Positions 25,433-35,365 of a DNA stretch of 64,000 bases are shown one piece after another. Positions within the stretch are counted from its first letter, which is position 1. Each line of letters opens with the position of its first letter. The translations under genes and the position numbers were made by a program. The DNA is from Paenibacillus xylaniclasticus (GTDB lineage: Bacteria; Bacillota; Bacilli; Paenibacillales; Paenibacillaceae): contig NZ_BIML01000003.1 of the NCBI RefSeq assembly GCF_004001065.1, positions 248,001-312,000 on the forward strand. Reading direction: 5' to 3'. Under the pieces are notes generated by a model. The model had not been told where the DNA came from. It saw only the letters and a program-made list of their open reading frames with translations, and did no database searches.

Positions 25433-27154
25433 TTAGTCGTGGAAGTTCGTACCGTCCGTTACCGCTTTGACATAGCCAGTGCGGATGACGAAGTCACCGA
25501 AGTGTTCTCCTTTGTTGCGCTCTGCTGCATAGTGATTGAGGATCGGCGTCAACGTCTCAATAATTTCGTCCTCCCCGATGTTCTCGCGGTACAGCTTACT
25601 TAGACGATCACCGGTAAAGCTAGCGCCCATGTACATGTTATACTTGCCCAGCGACTTACCGATGAACGCGATCTCGCCAAGTGCAGGACGTGCACAGCCG
25701 TTCGGGCAGCCCGTCATCCGGATATTGATTTCCTCATCCTTAAGGCCAGCTTGCTCAAGAATCGGCTCCAGTTTATCGATGAGCGTTGGCAAATAACGTT
25801 CAGCTTCAGCCATGGCCAGACCGCAAGTCGGCAGCGCTACGCAAGACAGCGAGCTGCGGCGAAGCGCTGAATAGTTCGAGCCTTCGGCAACACCGTACTC
25901 CTTCAGAATGGCAGCGATTTTCGTTTTCTTCTGAGCCGTCACATTGGCAATGACCAAGTTCTGATTCGCTGTCAGACGGAAATCACCCGTATGAATCTTC
26001 GCAACCTCACGAAGCGCCGTTCTTAGCTTATTCCCTTCTTGATCGACAACACGGCCGGCATGGATATACAGGGTCAAATTCCATTTGCCGTTCTTGCCTT
26101 TAACCCAGCCGTAGCGATCTCCGGTATGCTCGAAATGGAATTCGCGCGCAGGTGCAAGCTTCCAACCGAGACGGTCATGCAGCTCTTCAACGAACCAGTC
26201 CAGACCATGGCGGTCAATCGTATATTTCATACGCGCATATTTCCTTACGGAACGGTTGCCATAGTCACGCTGAATCGTAACAACCTTCTCCGCTACATCG
26301 AGAATTTGATCTGGCTTAACAAAGCCGATCACTTTCGCAAGCTGCGGATACGTAGCAGTATCGCCATGCGTCATACCCATGCCGCCGCCCACGCTAACGT
26401 TGAAGCCGACAAGCTTGTCGTTCTCCACGATCGCTATAAAGCCAAGATCCTGAGAATATACATCGACGTCGTTAGATGGCGGGACAGCGATACCGATTTT
26501 GAACTTGCGAGGCAGATAGACCTTGCCGTAGATCGGTTCGACTTCTCCCTGCTCCTCCAGACTGTCCACAACCTTCTCACCGTCGAGCCAAATTTCATGG
26601 TACGCAGGCGTCTTTGGCGCAAGATGCGTCGTCAGTTTCTGCGACCAGCTGTGTACTTCGCTATGAATTTCCGACTGATAAGGATTCGGATTGCACATCA
26701 CGTTACGGCTAACGTCACCGCAAGCTGCGAGCGTCGTCAGCATCGCTTGATTGATTTCTTGAATCGTCTTTTTCAGGTTCCATTTCAAAACGCCGTGCAG
26801 CTGGAACGCTTGACGCGTCGTCAGCTTCAATGTGCCCGTTCCATATTTGTCTGCCAGCTCGTCCATGAGGAGCCATTGCGCAGGCGTTGCTACGCCGCCT
26901 GGTGTCACGACACGAAGCATGAACTGATAATACGGCTCCAGCTTTTGCTTCTGACGCTCATTACGATAATCGCGGTCATCCTGCATATAGCTGCCGTGAA
27001 ATTTCAGAAGACGATTATCGAGCTCTGGTAGGCCGCCCGTAATCCGGTTCGCCAGCGACTCCGTCAACGATCCGCGCAGGTAGTTACTTTCCAGTTTCAA
27101 ATGCTCAACGTCGCTCGGCGGTCCGCCGACCGGCTGTACTTTTGTTTTGGCCAT
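25433..27154 (-). CDS. cysI: Assimilatory sulfite reductase (NADPH), hemoprotein beta subunit
   Basis: Reduces sulfite to sulfide with electrons from CysJ, in the cytoplasm. 573 residues matches CysI. The siroheme/4Fe-4S ligands are complete: [13 protein letters not shown] and [11 protein letters not shown] supply the four cysteines. Substrate-binding arginine motifs [16 protein letters not shown] and [13 protein letters not shown] are present in the two ferredoxin-like repeats. The gene lies 86 bases after cysJ on the same strand and ends at a T-rich terminator. No cysH, cysC, sat or cysG gene is adjacent, so the rest of sulfate reduction is elsewhere. It could also consume sulfite released by the operon at 37-48 kb. 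Confidence 0.96.
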   Translation of the reverse strand: MAKTKVQPVGGPPSDVEHLKLESNYLRGSLTESLANRITGGLPELDNRLLKFHGSYMQDDRDYRNERQKQKLEPYYQFMLRVVTPGGVATPAQWLLMDELADKYGTGTLKLTTRQAFQLHGVLKWNLKKTIQEINQAMLTTLAACGDVSRNVMCNPNPYQSEIHSEVHSWSQKLTTHLAPKTPAYHEIWLDGEKVVDSLEEQGEVEPIYGKVYLPRKFKIGIAVPPSNDVDVYSQDLGFIAIVENDKLVGFNVSVGGGMGMTHGDTATYPQLAKVIGFVKPDQILDVAEKVVTIQRDYGNRSVRKYARMKYTIDRHGLDWFVEELHDRLGWKLAPAREFHFEHTGDRYGWVKGKNGKWNLTLYIHAGRVVDQEGNKLRTALREVAKIHTGDFRLTANQNLVIANVTAQKKTKIAAILKEYGVAEGSNYSALRRSSLSCVALPTCGLAMAEAERYLPTLIDKLEPILEQAGLKDEEINIRMTGCPNGCARPALGEIAFIGKSLGKYNMYMGASFTGDRLSKLYRENIGEDEIIETLTPILNHYAAERNKGEHFGDFVIRTGYVKAVTDGTNFHD

Positions 27155-27240
27155 TTGTGCTGATCACTCCTTCACCCACATGAATGGGAACATGCAATGT
27201 GCTTCTATTTATGAATCAATGCGCTTGCAGGCGCTTCATC

Positions 27241-29097
27241 TTAATAAACGTCGCGCTGATATCGGCCTTGCTCCTGCAGCTCAGACAGATATGCCGCCGC
27301 TTCTTCCTGTGTCTTGCCGCCGTATTGGGCGATAATCGTGATAAGCGCTGCTTGCACGTCATGTGCCATATGCTTCTCATCGCCGCATACATAGACATGT
27401 GCACCTTCTTGCAGCCATTTGAAGAGCTCCTCACCATTCTCAAGCATCCGGTGCTGTACGTATACTTTCTCATCCGTATCGCGGGAGAATGCAACATCCA
27501 GCTTCGACAGAACGCCGTCATTCAGCATACGCTGCCAATCCGTCTGATACAGAAAGTCCGTTACAAAATGACGATCTCCATAGAACAGCCACGTCTTACC
27601 GGCTGCACCAGCTTCCTCACGCTCTTCCAGGAATGCGCGGAACGGTGCGACGCCTGTACCAGGACCGACCATAATAACCGGCGTATCCGGATTAACGGGC
27701 AGTTTGAAGTTCGGGTTCTGCTGAATAAAGATCGGGAGCTTATCCCCGATTTGAAGACGTTCTGACGCATAAACCGAGCATACGCCTTTGCGCTTACGGC
27801 CGTGCGCTTCGTATTCTACCTTACGGATTGTCAAATGCACTTCCTCCGGATGTGCATTCAAGCTGCTCGCAATGGAGTACAGACGCGGCGGCAGCTTGCG
27901 AAGCAGCGTCGCAACATCCTGCGCCTTCAGCGTCCACGGCTCGTAATCGCGCAGCAGATCAAGTAGATCGCGGCCGTTCAAGTACGCTTTCAGCTCTTCT
28001 TTATTTTCTGGCTTCAACAGCTCAGCAAGCTTCGCATTACCGGAGAAGGCGACCGCTTTCTCGAGCAGCGGCTTCGTCAGTACCGTAATCTCGTAGTGGT
28101 GCAGCAGTGCCGTACGCACCGAAGCCGTCTCGCCAGCCTTGCCAGCCGGCACCGCTTCGTCGCCGTTCCACTTCAGGAACGAAATAATTTCTTCCACAAG
28201 CTCCGGATCATTCTGCGGATATACACCTACAGCATCACCGGGCGCATAAGTCAGTCCAGAGCCCTCGAGAGACAGCTCGATATGGCGTGTCTCACGATCC
28301 GAGCCGCGGCCATTCAAGTTCAAATTGTCAAGAACTTCCGCCATGAACGGATTCGTACGCGTAAATTCCGACTCTGCCGCCGCAGAAGCCGTACCCACCG
28401 AAGCAGCTGCAACAGAGACTTGTGATGCGGCAGGCGCTGCGCTTACTGCACTGCTTACGGCAGCAATCCAGCCAGATGCTGCTTCCTCGAAATCTACGTC
28501 GCAATCGACGCGATCCGCAATGCGCTGCGCGCCAAGCTCAGCAAGACGCGCGTCGAAGTCTCGGCCTGTTTTGCAGAAAAATTCATACGATGTATCACCT
28601 AAGGCAAGAACGGAGAACTTCGTACCTTCCAGCTTCGGCGCACGCTTGCTATGCAGGAATTCATAGAACGTCAGCGCGTTGTCCGGCGGATCTCCTTCAC
28701 CGTGCGTACTTGCGACGATGAACAGGTAAGGAGTCTCCTTCAGCTTGTTCGTCTTATATTTGTTCATTGCTGACAGCGTAACGTCGAAGCCTTGTCCTTT
28801 CAGCTTCTCTGCCAAACGGCCTGCAAGACGCTGCGAGTTGCCCGTTTGCGAGCCGAACAAAATCGTCGCTTCGCGCGGTCCTTGCGGCACATCAGCAGCA
28901 GCCGGAACAGCAGTCGTAGCTTCCAATACTGCTCCGCTTGCCAATTCCGCAGCTGCAGTACCTGCGCTGCCTGCTTGATAAAAAGTCAAAAATCCATTCA
29001 GCCAGTTAATTTGAGCTTCCGTCAAAGTCGGGAGCAGCTTATTTAATAGTTCAGCCTGCTCGCTCGTAAACGGACTATTCGTCACTAGAAGTTGCAA
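27241..29097 (-). CDS. cysJ: Assimilatory sulfite reductase (NADPH), flavoprotein alpha subunit
   Basis: Transfers electrons from NADPH through FAD and FMN to CysI. Domains in order: a short N-terminal region, flavodoxin (FGSQTGNSQRLAGRLAEK, ASTHGEGDPPDNAL), a low-complexity Ala/Val linker, FAD-binding (LPPRLYSIASSLNAHP) and NADPH-binding (MVGPGTGVAPFRAFLEERE, YVCGDEKHMAHDV). The start is best placed at TTG 29097: GAGGTGG abuts the ATG at 29103 and is correctly spaced from this TTG. The resulting MQLLVTNSPFTSEQAELLNK also matches the known start of Bacillus subtilis CysJ. Product about 618 residues. Confidence 0.95.
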   Translation of the reverse strand: MQLLVTNSPFTSEQAELLNKLLPTLTEAQINWLNGFLTFYQAGSAGTAAAELASGAVLEATTAVPAAADVPQGPREATILFGSQTGNSQRLAGRLAEKLKGQGFDVTLSAMNKYKTNKLKETPYLFIVASTHGEGDPPDNALTFYEFLHSKRAPKLEGTKFSVLALGDTSYEFFCKTGRDFDARLAELGAQRIADRVDCDVDFEEAASGWIAAVSSAVSAAPAASQVSVAAASVGTASAAAESEFTRTNPFMAEVLDNLNLNGRGSDRETRHIELSLEGSGLTYAPGDAVGVYPQNDPELVEEIISFLKWNGDEAVPAGKAGETASVRTALLHHYEITVLTKPLLEKAVAFSGNAKLAELLKPENKEELKAYLNGRDLLDLLRDYEPWTLKAQDVATLLRKLPPRLYSIASSLNAHPEEVHLTIRKVEYEAHGRKRKGVCSVYASERLQIGDKLPIFIQQNPNFKLPVNPDTPVIMVGPGTGVAPFRAFLEEREEAGAAGKTWLFYGDRHFVTDFLYQTDWQRMLNDGVLSKLDVAFSRDTDEKVYVQHRMLENGEELFKWLQEGAHVYVCGDEKHMAHDVQAALITIIAQYGGKTQEEAAAYLSELQEQGRYQRDVY

Positions 29098-29161
29098 CAA
29101 CATCCACCTCGCATCAATCTGTAAAATCCGACTACGTTACTGTGCTTTGTATACTATTCTA

Positions 29162-29190
29162 ATACTACCCCAGTCTGACGCAACGTTCAA
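29162..29190 (-). promoter_or_regulatory. Candidate sigma-A promoter of cysJI
   Basis: On the minus strand TTGAAC (29185-29190) and TAGTAT (29162-29167) are separated by 17 bases, about 65 bases upstream of the cysJ start. Confidence 0.5.
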
Positions 29191-29504
29191 CGGCTTACGC
29201 GCGATTTGTCTATAATATATTTTATAAAATGAATTACTTTTCGTTATAAAGTAACGGATTAGCGGATGGGGATCGCTCATAAAGACCAAAACACGCCTCG
29301 CAAGGCGTGTTTCGTTTCATTAATGACAGTACTAAGAAGAATACCGAAAAAGGTCAAGATCAACGTCTAGTGAACGAAATCTTAAAGCTGTGCTTTACAT
29401 CATTATGAAGCAAATTACTCGTCTCATTTTTTTCACCCGCTCCCTTTAATGTGAATTGTTGACTTCATCCTAATATGGGAATATGAACTTAATGTGAATT
29501 GGAA

Positions 29505-29542
29505 AATAAAAAAACCCGAACAAATTAGCTATTTGTTCGGGT
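29505..29542 (-). terminator. Intrinsic terminator of the former two-component operon
   Basis: On the minus strand acccgaacaaat pairs with atttgttcgggt over a 5-base loop, then seven Ts. The terminator survived although the genes above it have decayed. Confidence 0.85.
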
Positions 29543-29562
29543 ATTTCTATTAAATCGACCGG

Positions 29563-30394
29563 TCACTTCGCTTGATGCCGACTCGACTGCCTCAACGGCA
29601 GAGAGACCGTAAAGCAGGCACCTTGACCTATAGAGGAGGCTGCCGTTACCGTTTCGCCGTGCAATTCGACTATTTTTTTGACGATTGCTAGCCCCAACCG
29701 TTGCCTTGAATACTTCGATTGCGCGAAGCGTCCGATTTGTAAAACCGTTCAAAAATGCTTTCCAGTTGTCCTTCCTCAATCCCGATTCCGTTGTCCTGCA
29801 CTTCTATCGAAACCCGGCCTGCAGCGGGATATTTCATACGAATGGCGATGCTGCCCCCCTCGGGAGTGAACTTCATACTGGTCCGCTTCATTAAAATCCT
29901 GATCCCTTAACGCAATCGAAAAACCGCGAATCGAGGTAAGCGGCGATTGGATTTCATGCGATACGTTGGATACGAAATTTTGCCTCATCTTCTCTAATTG
30001 ATTTAATTGCTTTGGACGGATGACCGTTACAGTCACCACAAGCACCATCATTAGACTACCCAGCAGCAGCGTAAGGCCAATTACAACTTCGAAACTCCAA
30101 TCGTCCGACTCGGACTCCACGAATCCAAATCCGGTTCGAGGAATAATGAGTGTCTCTGCCCGTCCTTCTCGAATGGAAGACCGACGACCAGACAATCCGA
30201 ACACTTATAAGCGTCCCCCCGGTCATCTGATAGAAACGAATGAAATCAAGGCCCACATTGGTTGTCTGCTGCTGATACTCTTGACGAAATTGCTTCTGAT
30301 AGATCGCTTCAGCAGCCGCGATACCGCTAATAATGCTGACAATAACGATCAGTACGAACGCCGTGCCAAGCTTTAGATAAAGTGAAGCCTTCAT
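29563..30394 (-). pseudogene. Decayed sensor histidine kinase (multiple frameshifts and deletions)
   Basis: Pieces of a HisKA-type membrane kinase lie in order but in different frames. The first frame gives the N-terminus with a membrane segment (LYLKLGTAFVLIVIVSIISG). The next gives a second membrane segment (LTLLLGSLMMVLVVTVTVI) and the phospho-acceptor box FVSNVSHEIQSPLTSIRG. A third gives KFTPEGGSIAIRM, VEVQDNGIGIEEG-like sequence and FERFYKSDASRN. The last, after a shift inside the G2 box (GNGWG to GLAIVKKIVELHG), reaches the stop at 29563. Much of the HAMP and dimerisation region and the N-box is missing. It cannot make a working kinase. Confidence 0.9.
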
Positions 30395-30690
30395 CGGTCA
30401 GCCTCCAAGCGGTATCCGAGGCCTCGAATTGTACATATTCGAACCATGTCCGTTAATGTCGTTAGCCTTTCGCGCAGTCTCTTAATATGAACGTCTATCG
30501 TCCTGTACCCCCCTTCACAGTCCAGCCCCCATATTTGCTCAATTAATTGTTCCCTGGTAAATATTTGCTCAGAATAACTAGCCAGCTTAAACAACAACTC
30601 AAACTCTTTGGTCGGGAGAAGCGTCACCTGGCTCCCCTCTCCAGTCGAAAGGGTATGTTGTTTACGGTTCAGAACGATGTCTCCAGCTTA
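30391..30690 (-). pseudogene. Decayed OmpR-family response regulator (receiver domain lost)
   Basis: The winged-helix DNA-binding domain is intact: LLPTKEFELLFKLASYSEQ, FTREQLIEQIWGLD, YRTIDVHIKRLRERL and IRGLGYRLEADR. In frame before it, DIVLNRKQHTLSTGEG continues the usual start of that domain, but a stop and a shift follow at about 30690. No receiver domain is found upstream. It overlaps the kinase remnant by 4 bases, the spacing of the ancestral operon. Translation from an in-frame GTG at 30627 could still yield a free DNA-binding domain. Confidence 0.85.
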
Positions 30691-30845
30691 ATCGATTGGG
30701 AGGCTGAGATATTAACCAATCGATTCAGTATAGCCTTTTCCTCCTGCTTCTTACATATCCATTAAACCCAAGATTCCGAACAATGCGATACCCCGTCCGC
30801 CGAAGCTCCACTCATGCCGAAAGTCCAAGTACACATCCCTTTCAA

Positions 30846-30875
30846 TACAAATAAAAACACACCTTTGGAGGCGTG
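30846..30875 (-). terminator. Intrinsic terminator of the SleB-like hydrolase gene
   Basis: On the minus strand acacgcct pairs with aggtgtgt (one G-U pair) over CCAA, followed by TTTTTATTTG, about 30 bases past the stop. Confidence 0.8.
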
Positions 30876-30903
30876 TTTTTATTATAATGCGCTATATGCG
30901 CTA

Positions 30904-31893
30904 TTATTTCGCAAAGCTATGGCTGCCGATCGTTACGACGACATCGAGTCCGTCCCAGAATGGTCCGCTCGATACGGCTGGATTAAAGAAATAGACGGCA
31001 CTCTTCACGTTATTCTTCCCATTAAGCGCATCCTTAGCCGCACGCAGCGCGGCCTGACTCGGCTTGCTCTTATCGAGCAATCCATTGTGAGCAGGCGGGA
31101 ACTGCTTCCCGGAATATATAACCCCGCGAATCGTGTCCGGGAACCTTGAATCGTGCACCCGGTTCAAAATAACATTCGCGATAGCCAGCATGCCTTCATA
31201 CGATTCATTACCCGCTTCGACCATCGTAATCTTTGCAAGCAGCATGAAATCCGCATCGGTATACGGCGCTGCCGGCTGGTCAAGGAATGAAGGAAGAACG
31301 ATCCTCAGCTTCGTTCCCGCTTTAAGCTTCGCCTTGCCGTCCAATCCGTTGCGCTTCAACAGCTCCGACTTGCTGATGCCAAGCTCCTTACTAATCTCGT
31401 CGATTCCGCGTTCCTCAGTTACGGCTTCAGGATTAATCGATACTATCTCTGCAACATCCGAGTCTGACTTCCAGATCAAGTCTGCATGGAGTACATCGAC
31501 TAATTGACGCAACGGAACGTACAGTCTGCCGTCGCTCGTGAATGGAAACGCATCCATCCGGTAACGAAGCTCGTTGAAATAGATGACTGGCACCCCGTTG
31601 CCGAACACAGCTGTATCGCCCAGTGCTGTATTTACTGTAAGTTCTTCATTATCATTATTCCAGTTTACGCTTGCTCCAAGCATTTTTGCGATTGAGGCGG
31701 CTGGCACATAGGTACGGCCTTCCTGAACGATGACCGAATCACCCAGCTTTACCTTATCGCCGTTCACTTTAATCGTTACGGCTGCCGCAGACTCTCCTGC
31801 GGAGACGACCGCCAGCGGTCCTAAGCAAAGCAAGAGCATTCCTAGCCCTATCATGCAAGTAAGTCTTCTAATCAGCTTACTGCTTCTGATCAT
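30904..31893 (-). CDS. SleB-type cell-wall hydrolase with copper-amine-oxidase-like N-terminal domain
   Basis: Exported protein predicted to act on cell-wall or spore-cortex peptidoglycan. A signal peptide (LTCMIGLGMLLLCLGPLAVVSA) precedes a copper-amine-oxidase-type N-terminal domain, seen as VKVNGD-like and VIVQEGRTYVPAASIAKMLG and then GRLYVPLRQLVDVL. A LysM-like stretch follows (ISKELGISKSELLKRNGLDG). The C-terminal Hydrolase_2 domain reads LAKITMVEAGNESYEGMLAI, NVILNRVHDSRFPDTI, and AVYFFNPAVSSGPFW. The MVEAG glutamate is the likely catalytic acid. AGGAGG lies 6 bases upstream of the ATG. Single gene with its own terminator. Confidence 0.88.
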   Translation of the reverse strand: MIRSSKLIRRLTCMIGLGMLLLCLGPLAVVSAGESAAAVTIKVNGDKVKLGDSVIVQEGRTYVPAASIAKMLGASVNWNNDNEELTVNTALGDTAVFGNGVPVIYFNELRYRMDAFPFTSDGRLYVPLRQLVDVLHADLIWKSDSDVAEIVSINPEAVTEERGIDEISKELGISKSELLKRNGLDGKAKLKAGTKLRIVLPSFLDQPAAPYTDADFMLLAKITMVEAGNESYEGMLAIANVILNRVHDSRFPDTIRGVIYSGKQFPPAHNGLLDKSKPSQAALRAAKDALNGKNNVKSAVYFFNPAVSSGPFWDGLDVVVTIGSHSFAK

Positions 31894-32066
31894 GTGTACC
31901 TCCTAGCTTCTCTCTAGGTCTTCGGCTTGCTTCTTTCAATGGCTAGGCAAATTGTACCACAACCGTTTGCAAATCAATCATTAACATTTTTTCAGAATCC
32001 ACTCACATTTCACATAACAGGTTGTCCAGCGTGCATCCCTTCAGCTTCCGAATTCGCTATAAATAC

Positions 32067-32093
32067 GAAAAAACTCGCCTCTGCAGCGAGTTA
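32067..32093 (-). terminator. Intrinsic terminator of the DinB gene
   Basis: On the minus strand aactcgc pairs with gcgagtt over a 7-base loop, followed by TTTTTTCG. Confidence 0.8.
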
Positions 32094-32175
32094 GAAATAA
32101 ACAGTATAGATTTAATTTTTCTAATCTTTGAATCGAGAAGCAGCTGCATATACACGCGAGGCTGAACGGTGAAAT

Positions 32176-32652
32176 TCAGTGCGTCCTTACATAAGCGATA
32201 TAATCGGTCATCGTTCCGCTCTGGCCAAGGCTTCGAAGAATCGTCGTAATATTACCCCGATGATAAGTACCGTGATTTACAACTTGCTGGATGATTTCAG
32301 CGATAGAATTGCTGAACGTCTGTCCAGCCGTATTCTTGTATGTCACAATATGCTGTAGGTCTACCCCTGATAAAAAGTGACGAATCTGTGACTGCAGCTT
32401 GTTCATATGCAAGCTAGCCTCATCGGGACCCGCGAACCTCCTCGCCGCTAACGACGGTGGCACTTGCTCCTGCATCCTCGCGAACCACACTTCTTCTGCT
32501 GCTGCTAGATGGCCGATAGCTTCCGCAACCGAATGAAAACCGAGCTCGACTTCCTGATGAAACAAATCTGCAGGGAGTGATCGAAGATGCTGAAGCACTC
32601 GTTCACTAGCCCAAGCATGATATTCGTATAAGTGCATTAACCATTCGTTCAT
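32176..32652 (-). CDS. DinB/YfiT-family putative metal-dependent protein
   Basis: A four-helix-bundle DinB-like protein of 158 residues. The three-His metal site of the family is suggested by FHSVAEAIGHLAAAEEVWFA in the first half and VNHGTYHRGNITTILRSLG near the C-terminus. Members of this family are thiol S-transferases or damage-inducible proteins of unknown activity; the particular reaction cannot be told here. The gene is monocistronic with a terminator downstream and GGAGAG before the ATG. Confidence 0.85.
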   Translation of the reverse strand: MNEWLMHLYEYHAWASERVLQHLRSLPADLFHQEVELGFHSVAEAIGHLAAAEEVWFARMQEQVPPSLAARRFAGPDEASLHMNKLQSQIRHFLSGVDLQHIVTYKNTAGQTFSNSIAEIIQQVVNHGTYHRGNITTILRSLGQSGTMTDYIAYVRTH

Positions 32653-32833
32653 ACCTATTCTCCTCTCTATCCGTTGAAGCAGTCTTCGAATAGTCAGCTT
32701 ATTGGTAGTCAGAGCACCTTCTTCTAAATTGTACCACTATGTACATCGTAAATGAACTACAAGAGAGCCTGCAGCAACAGACACGCCTCTTAACAGCATA
32801 AATTAAGCGGTTTACAGCTCTGGGCGCACGCAA

Positions 32834-32870
32834 AAAGCCGCTCCACACTCTTGCGAGTACGAAACGGCTG
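32834..32870 (-). terminator. Probable terminator of ahpC-ahpF
   Basis: On the minus strand agccg / cggct and an inner actc / gagt stem are followed by TTTTT. It lies about 17 bases past the ahpF stop. Confidence 0.65.
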
Positions 32871-32886
32871 TAAGTAAAAATTTCGA

Positions 32887-34416
32887 TTAATTCCGAATGA
32901 GGTAATCGAATGCTCCTAGTGCTGCTGTTGCACCCGATCCCATCGAAATAATAATTTGCTTGTATGGGCTGTTCGTGCAATCACCTGCAGCGAATATACC
33001 CGGTACGCTCGTCGCGCCGCGGCTGTCGACGACGATTTCTCCGGTACGCGTACGTTCAACCGTGTCGCCAAGCCAATCCGTATTCGGAACGAGACCGATC
33101 TGGACGAAAATGCCTTCCAGCTCGATATACTTCTCCTCGCCCGATTCACGATCAATGTAAGTGATACCGTTCACCTTGTCCGTGCCGGTAATCTCTTTCG
33201 TCTGAGCGTTCTTCAGCACCGTGACATTCGGCAAGCTGTACAGACGGTCTTGCAGAACACTGTCAGCCTTCAGCTCCGAGTGGAATTCCAGAACGGTCAC
33301 GTGGCTGACGATACCGGCCAAGTCGATAGCCGCCTCAACACCAGAGTTGCCTCCGCCGATGACGGCTACGCGTTTGCCCGTAAACAGCGGACCATCACAA
33401 TGCGGGCAGTAAGCGACGCCTTTGTTCTTGAATTCCGCTTCACCCGGAACGCCGATGTTGCGCCAGCGGGCACCCGTAGACAGAATAACCGTCTTGCTCT
33501 TCAGTACGGCACCGTTCTCAAGCTCGACTTCAATGAAGTCTTTCTTCTCGATGCGCTTCGCCTGCTGCAGCTTCATAATGTCAACGTTATACTCTTTCAC
33601 ATGCTCTTCGAGGCTGGCCGCAAGCTTAGGGCCTTCGGTATATTTCAAGCTGATAAAGTTCTCGATGCCGACCGTATCCATAACTTGACCGCCGAAGCGC
33701 TCCGCTACAATGCCGGTGCGGATGCCCTTGCGCGCTGCATAGATCGCCGCGCTCGCGCCGGCAGGACCGCCGCCAACGACGAGAACGTCGAATGGCTCCT
33801 TATTGAACAGCTCCGAGTCATCGCGATTAGTGCCAATTTTGGCCAAAATCTCTTCAATCGAAATGCGTCCGCCGCTGAAAAACTCGCCGTTCAGAAATAC
33901 TGATGGAACAGCCATTACTTGTCTGCTTTCCGCTTCTTCCTTGAACACAGCGCCGTCAATCATCGTATGCGATACGCCTGGGCTGAGCAAGCTCATCAGG
34001 TTCAGCGCCTGTACGACGTCCGGACAGTTATGGCAGCTTAAGCTGACGAACGTTTCGAACTTAAATTCGCCGCGAATGCTGCGAATCTGGTCGATCACTT
34101 CTTGCTCAACCTTCGGCGCACGGCCGCTTACTTGCAGCAGAGCGAGAACGAATGAGGTAAATTCATGGCCAAGCGGGATACCGGCAAACACAATGCCCGT
34201 ATCCTCACCTGGACGGTTAACGCTGAAGCTAGGCTTCATAGCAAGCTCAGCTTTCTCGACTTTAATTCGAGACGACATGCTGACGATCTCGTCCATTAGC
34301 GCCAGCATGTCCTTCGATACTTGATCGTCGGCTGCGCTGACTTTAATCAGCACGTCGCCTTCCATCAGCTGAAGGTATTGGTTTAATTGTGCCTTAATCT
34401 CTGGGTCTAATACCAT
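32887..34416 (-). CDS. ahpF: Alkyl hydroperoxide reductase subunit F (NADH:peroxiredoxin reductase)
   Basis: Flavoenzyme that reduces oxidised AhpC using NADH. The N-terminal double thioredoxin-like domain holds the SCHNCPD redox pair. The thioredoxin-reductase-like part starts with the FAD motif [20 protein letters not shown], has the active-site pair CPHCDGP and a NAD motif [19 protein letters not shown], and ends with [20 protein letters not shown]. 509 residues is the normal length. It lies 12 bases after ahpC and has AAGGAG before its ATG. Controlled with ahpC from the PerR-like site at 35026. Confidence 0.96.
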   Translation of the reverse strand: MVLDPEIKAQLNQYLQLMEGDVLIKVSAADDQVSKDMLALMDEIVSMSSRIKVEKAELAMKPSFSVNRPGEDTGIVFAGIPLGHEFTSFVLALLQVSGRAPKVEQEVIDQIRSIRGEFKFETFVSLSCHNCPDVVQALNLMSLLSPGVSHTMIDGAVFKEEAESRQVMAVPSVFLNGEFFSGGRISIEEILAKIGTNRDDSELFNKEPFDVLVVGGGPAGASAAIYAARKGIRTGIVAERFGGQVMDTVGIENFISLKYTEGPKLAASLEEHVKEYNVDIMKLQQAKRIEKKDFIEVELENGAVLKSKTVILSTGARWRNIGVPGEAEFKNKGVAYCPHCDGPLFTGKRVAVIGGGNSGVEAAIDLAGIVSHVTVLEFHSELKADSVLQDRLYSLPNVTVLKNAQTKEITGTDKVNGITYIDRESGEEKYIELEGIFVQIGLVPNTDWLGDTVERTRTGEIVVDSRGATSVPGIFAAGDCTNSPYKQIIISMGSGATAALGAFDYLIRN

Positions 34417-34428
34417 ACCAATCGCTCC

Positions 34429-34992
34429 TTAGATTTTGCCTACGAGGTCAAGGCTTGGCTTGAGCGTAGCACCGCCTTCTTGCCATTTTGCAGGGCACAC
34501 TTCGCCTGGATTGTTGCGAACGTATTGAGCTGCTTTAATTTTGTTAACGAGCGCGCTTGCGTCACGGCCGATGCCGCCAGCGTGAATCTCAACCGTTTGG
34601 ATAACGCCGTCTGGGTCGATAATGAACGTACCGCGGTCAGCAAGGCCATCCTCTTCAATGAGAACATCGAAGTTGCGGGAAATCGTGTGTGTAGGGTCGC
34701 CGATCATGATATACTCGATTTTGCTGATCGTCTCCGAGCTGTCATGCCATGCTTTGTGCGTGAAGTGCGTATCCGTCGATACGGAATATACTTCAACGCC
34801 GAGCGACTTCAGCGTAGCGTATTGGTCTTGCAGGTCGCCAAGCTCCGTTGGGCAGACGAACGTGAAGTCAGCTGGATAGAAGCAAACAACGCTCCATTGG
34901 CCTTTGAAATTTTGTTCCGTTACTTCGATGAATTTACCGTTGTGGTAAGCTTGAGCTTTGAATGGTTGGACTTCTTTACCGATAAGGGACAT
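34429..34992 (-). CDS. ahpC: Alkyl hydroperoxide reductase subunit C (2-Cys peroxiredoxin)
   Basis: Reduces hydrogen peroxide and organic peroxides in the cytoplasm. The peroxidatic cysteine is Cys47 in [14 protein letters not shown] and the resolving cysteine is Cys166 in GEVCPAKW; 187 residues is standard for bacterial AhpC. AGGAGG stands 9 bases before the ATG. Promoter and PerR-like operator are in the 100 bases upstream. First gene of the ahpC-ahpF operon. Confidence 0.97.
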   Translation of the reverse strand: MSLIGKEVQPFKAQAYHNGKFIEVTEQNFKGQWSVVCFYPADFTFVCPTELGDLQDQYATLKSLGVEVYSVSTDTHFTHKAWHDSSETISKIEYIMIGDPTHTISRNFDVLIEEDGLADRGTFIIDPDGVIQTVEIHAGGIGRDASALVNKIKAAQYVRNNPGEVCPAKWQEGGATLKPSLDLVGKI

Positions 34993-35025
34993 GTGTAATT
35001 TCCTCCTATAGATTGATTTGGTTGT

Positions 35026-35040
35026 TTGTAATAATTCTAA
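35026..35040 (-). promoter_or_regulatory. Candidate PerR box at ahpC
   Basis: ttgtaataattctaa (plus-strand reading) matches 13 of 15 positions of the Bacillus PerR consensus TTATAATnATTATAA. It lies just downstream of the ahpC -10 box, where bound repressor would block RNA polymerase. A closely matching site precedes katG. Confidence 0.7.
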
Positions 35041-35044
35041 ACTA

Positions 35045-35074
35045 ATATTAATTACTCGACAGGGTGTTTGTCAA
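35045..35074 (-). promoter_or_regulatory. Sigma-A promoter of ahpC
   Basis: On the minus strand TTGACA (35069-35074) and TAATAT (35045-35050) are 18 bases apart, followed directly by the PerR-like box. Confidence 0.7.
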
Positions 35075-35184
35075 GTGCTCTGGGTCACTTTTTGATAATT
35101 ATATTCATTTCAAATTTGTGAACAATTCTGATGGTCACGCTGTTTGTTTGACTCATGCTAGAACCACCTTCTATCCTTTCCTAT

Positions 35185-35322
35185 TTATCGGTCGCTATAC
35201 CTAGATTTCTGGAATTGTTCCCTCAAATTATAAAGCCACCCCCTATGCTTCGCTTCCTGGAACAGCTTCATCAGCTTAACCCAGTTCTCGCCTGTAATCT
35301 CCGCAGCAATGTACGCCCTCAA
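35185..35322 (-). CDS. Possible small ORF (45 residues, TTG start)
   Basis: A short open frame reads, from a TTG at 35322, RAYIAAEITGENWVKLMKLF and so on to REQFQKSRYSDR and a stop. The composition is protein-like (amphipathic, Trp- and Lys-containing). No ribosome site is correctly spaced; AGAAGGGGG lies about 20 bases upstream. It could be a small gene or the tail of a lost one downstream of the GntR regulator. I do not recognise it. Confidence 0.25.
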   Translation of the reverse strand: MRAYIAAEITGENWVKLMKLFQEAKHRGWLYNLREQFQKSRYSDR

Positions 35323-35365
35323 CGCCGTTTTCGAAAAATACCCCCTTCTTCCCGCCGAACTTGGC

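Larger units (their letters stand above)
29098..29562. other. Intergenic region between cysJ and the decayed two-component system
   Basis: Contains the cysJ promoter and, at 29289-29312, a perfect 10-bp stem (aaacacgcct / aggcgtgttt, loop cgca) with no gene reading into it on either strand. This looks like an orphan terminator. A second, functional-looking terminator is listed separately. Nothing else seen. Confidence 0.5.

Noticed and set aside
26039-27031. 330-codon open frame on the plus strand
   Set aside because: Antisense of cysI with no family features.
29289-29312. Perfect hairpin as a mobile element end
   Set aside because: No paired end, target duplication or transposase nearby; it looks like an orphan terminator.
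32956-33903. 315-codon open frame on the plus strand
   Set aside because: Antisense of ahpF; the ahpF motifs are complete and the composition (Arg/Asn-rich) is typical of a shadow frame.
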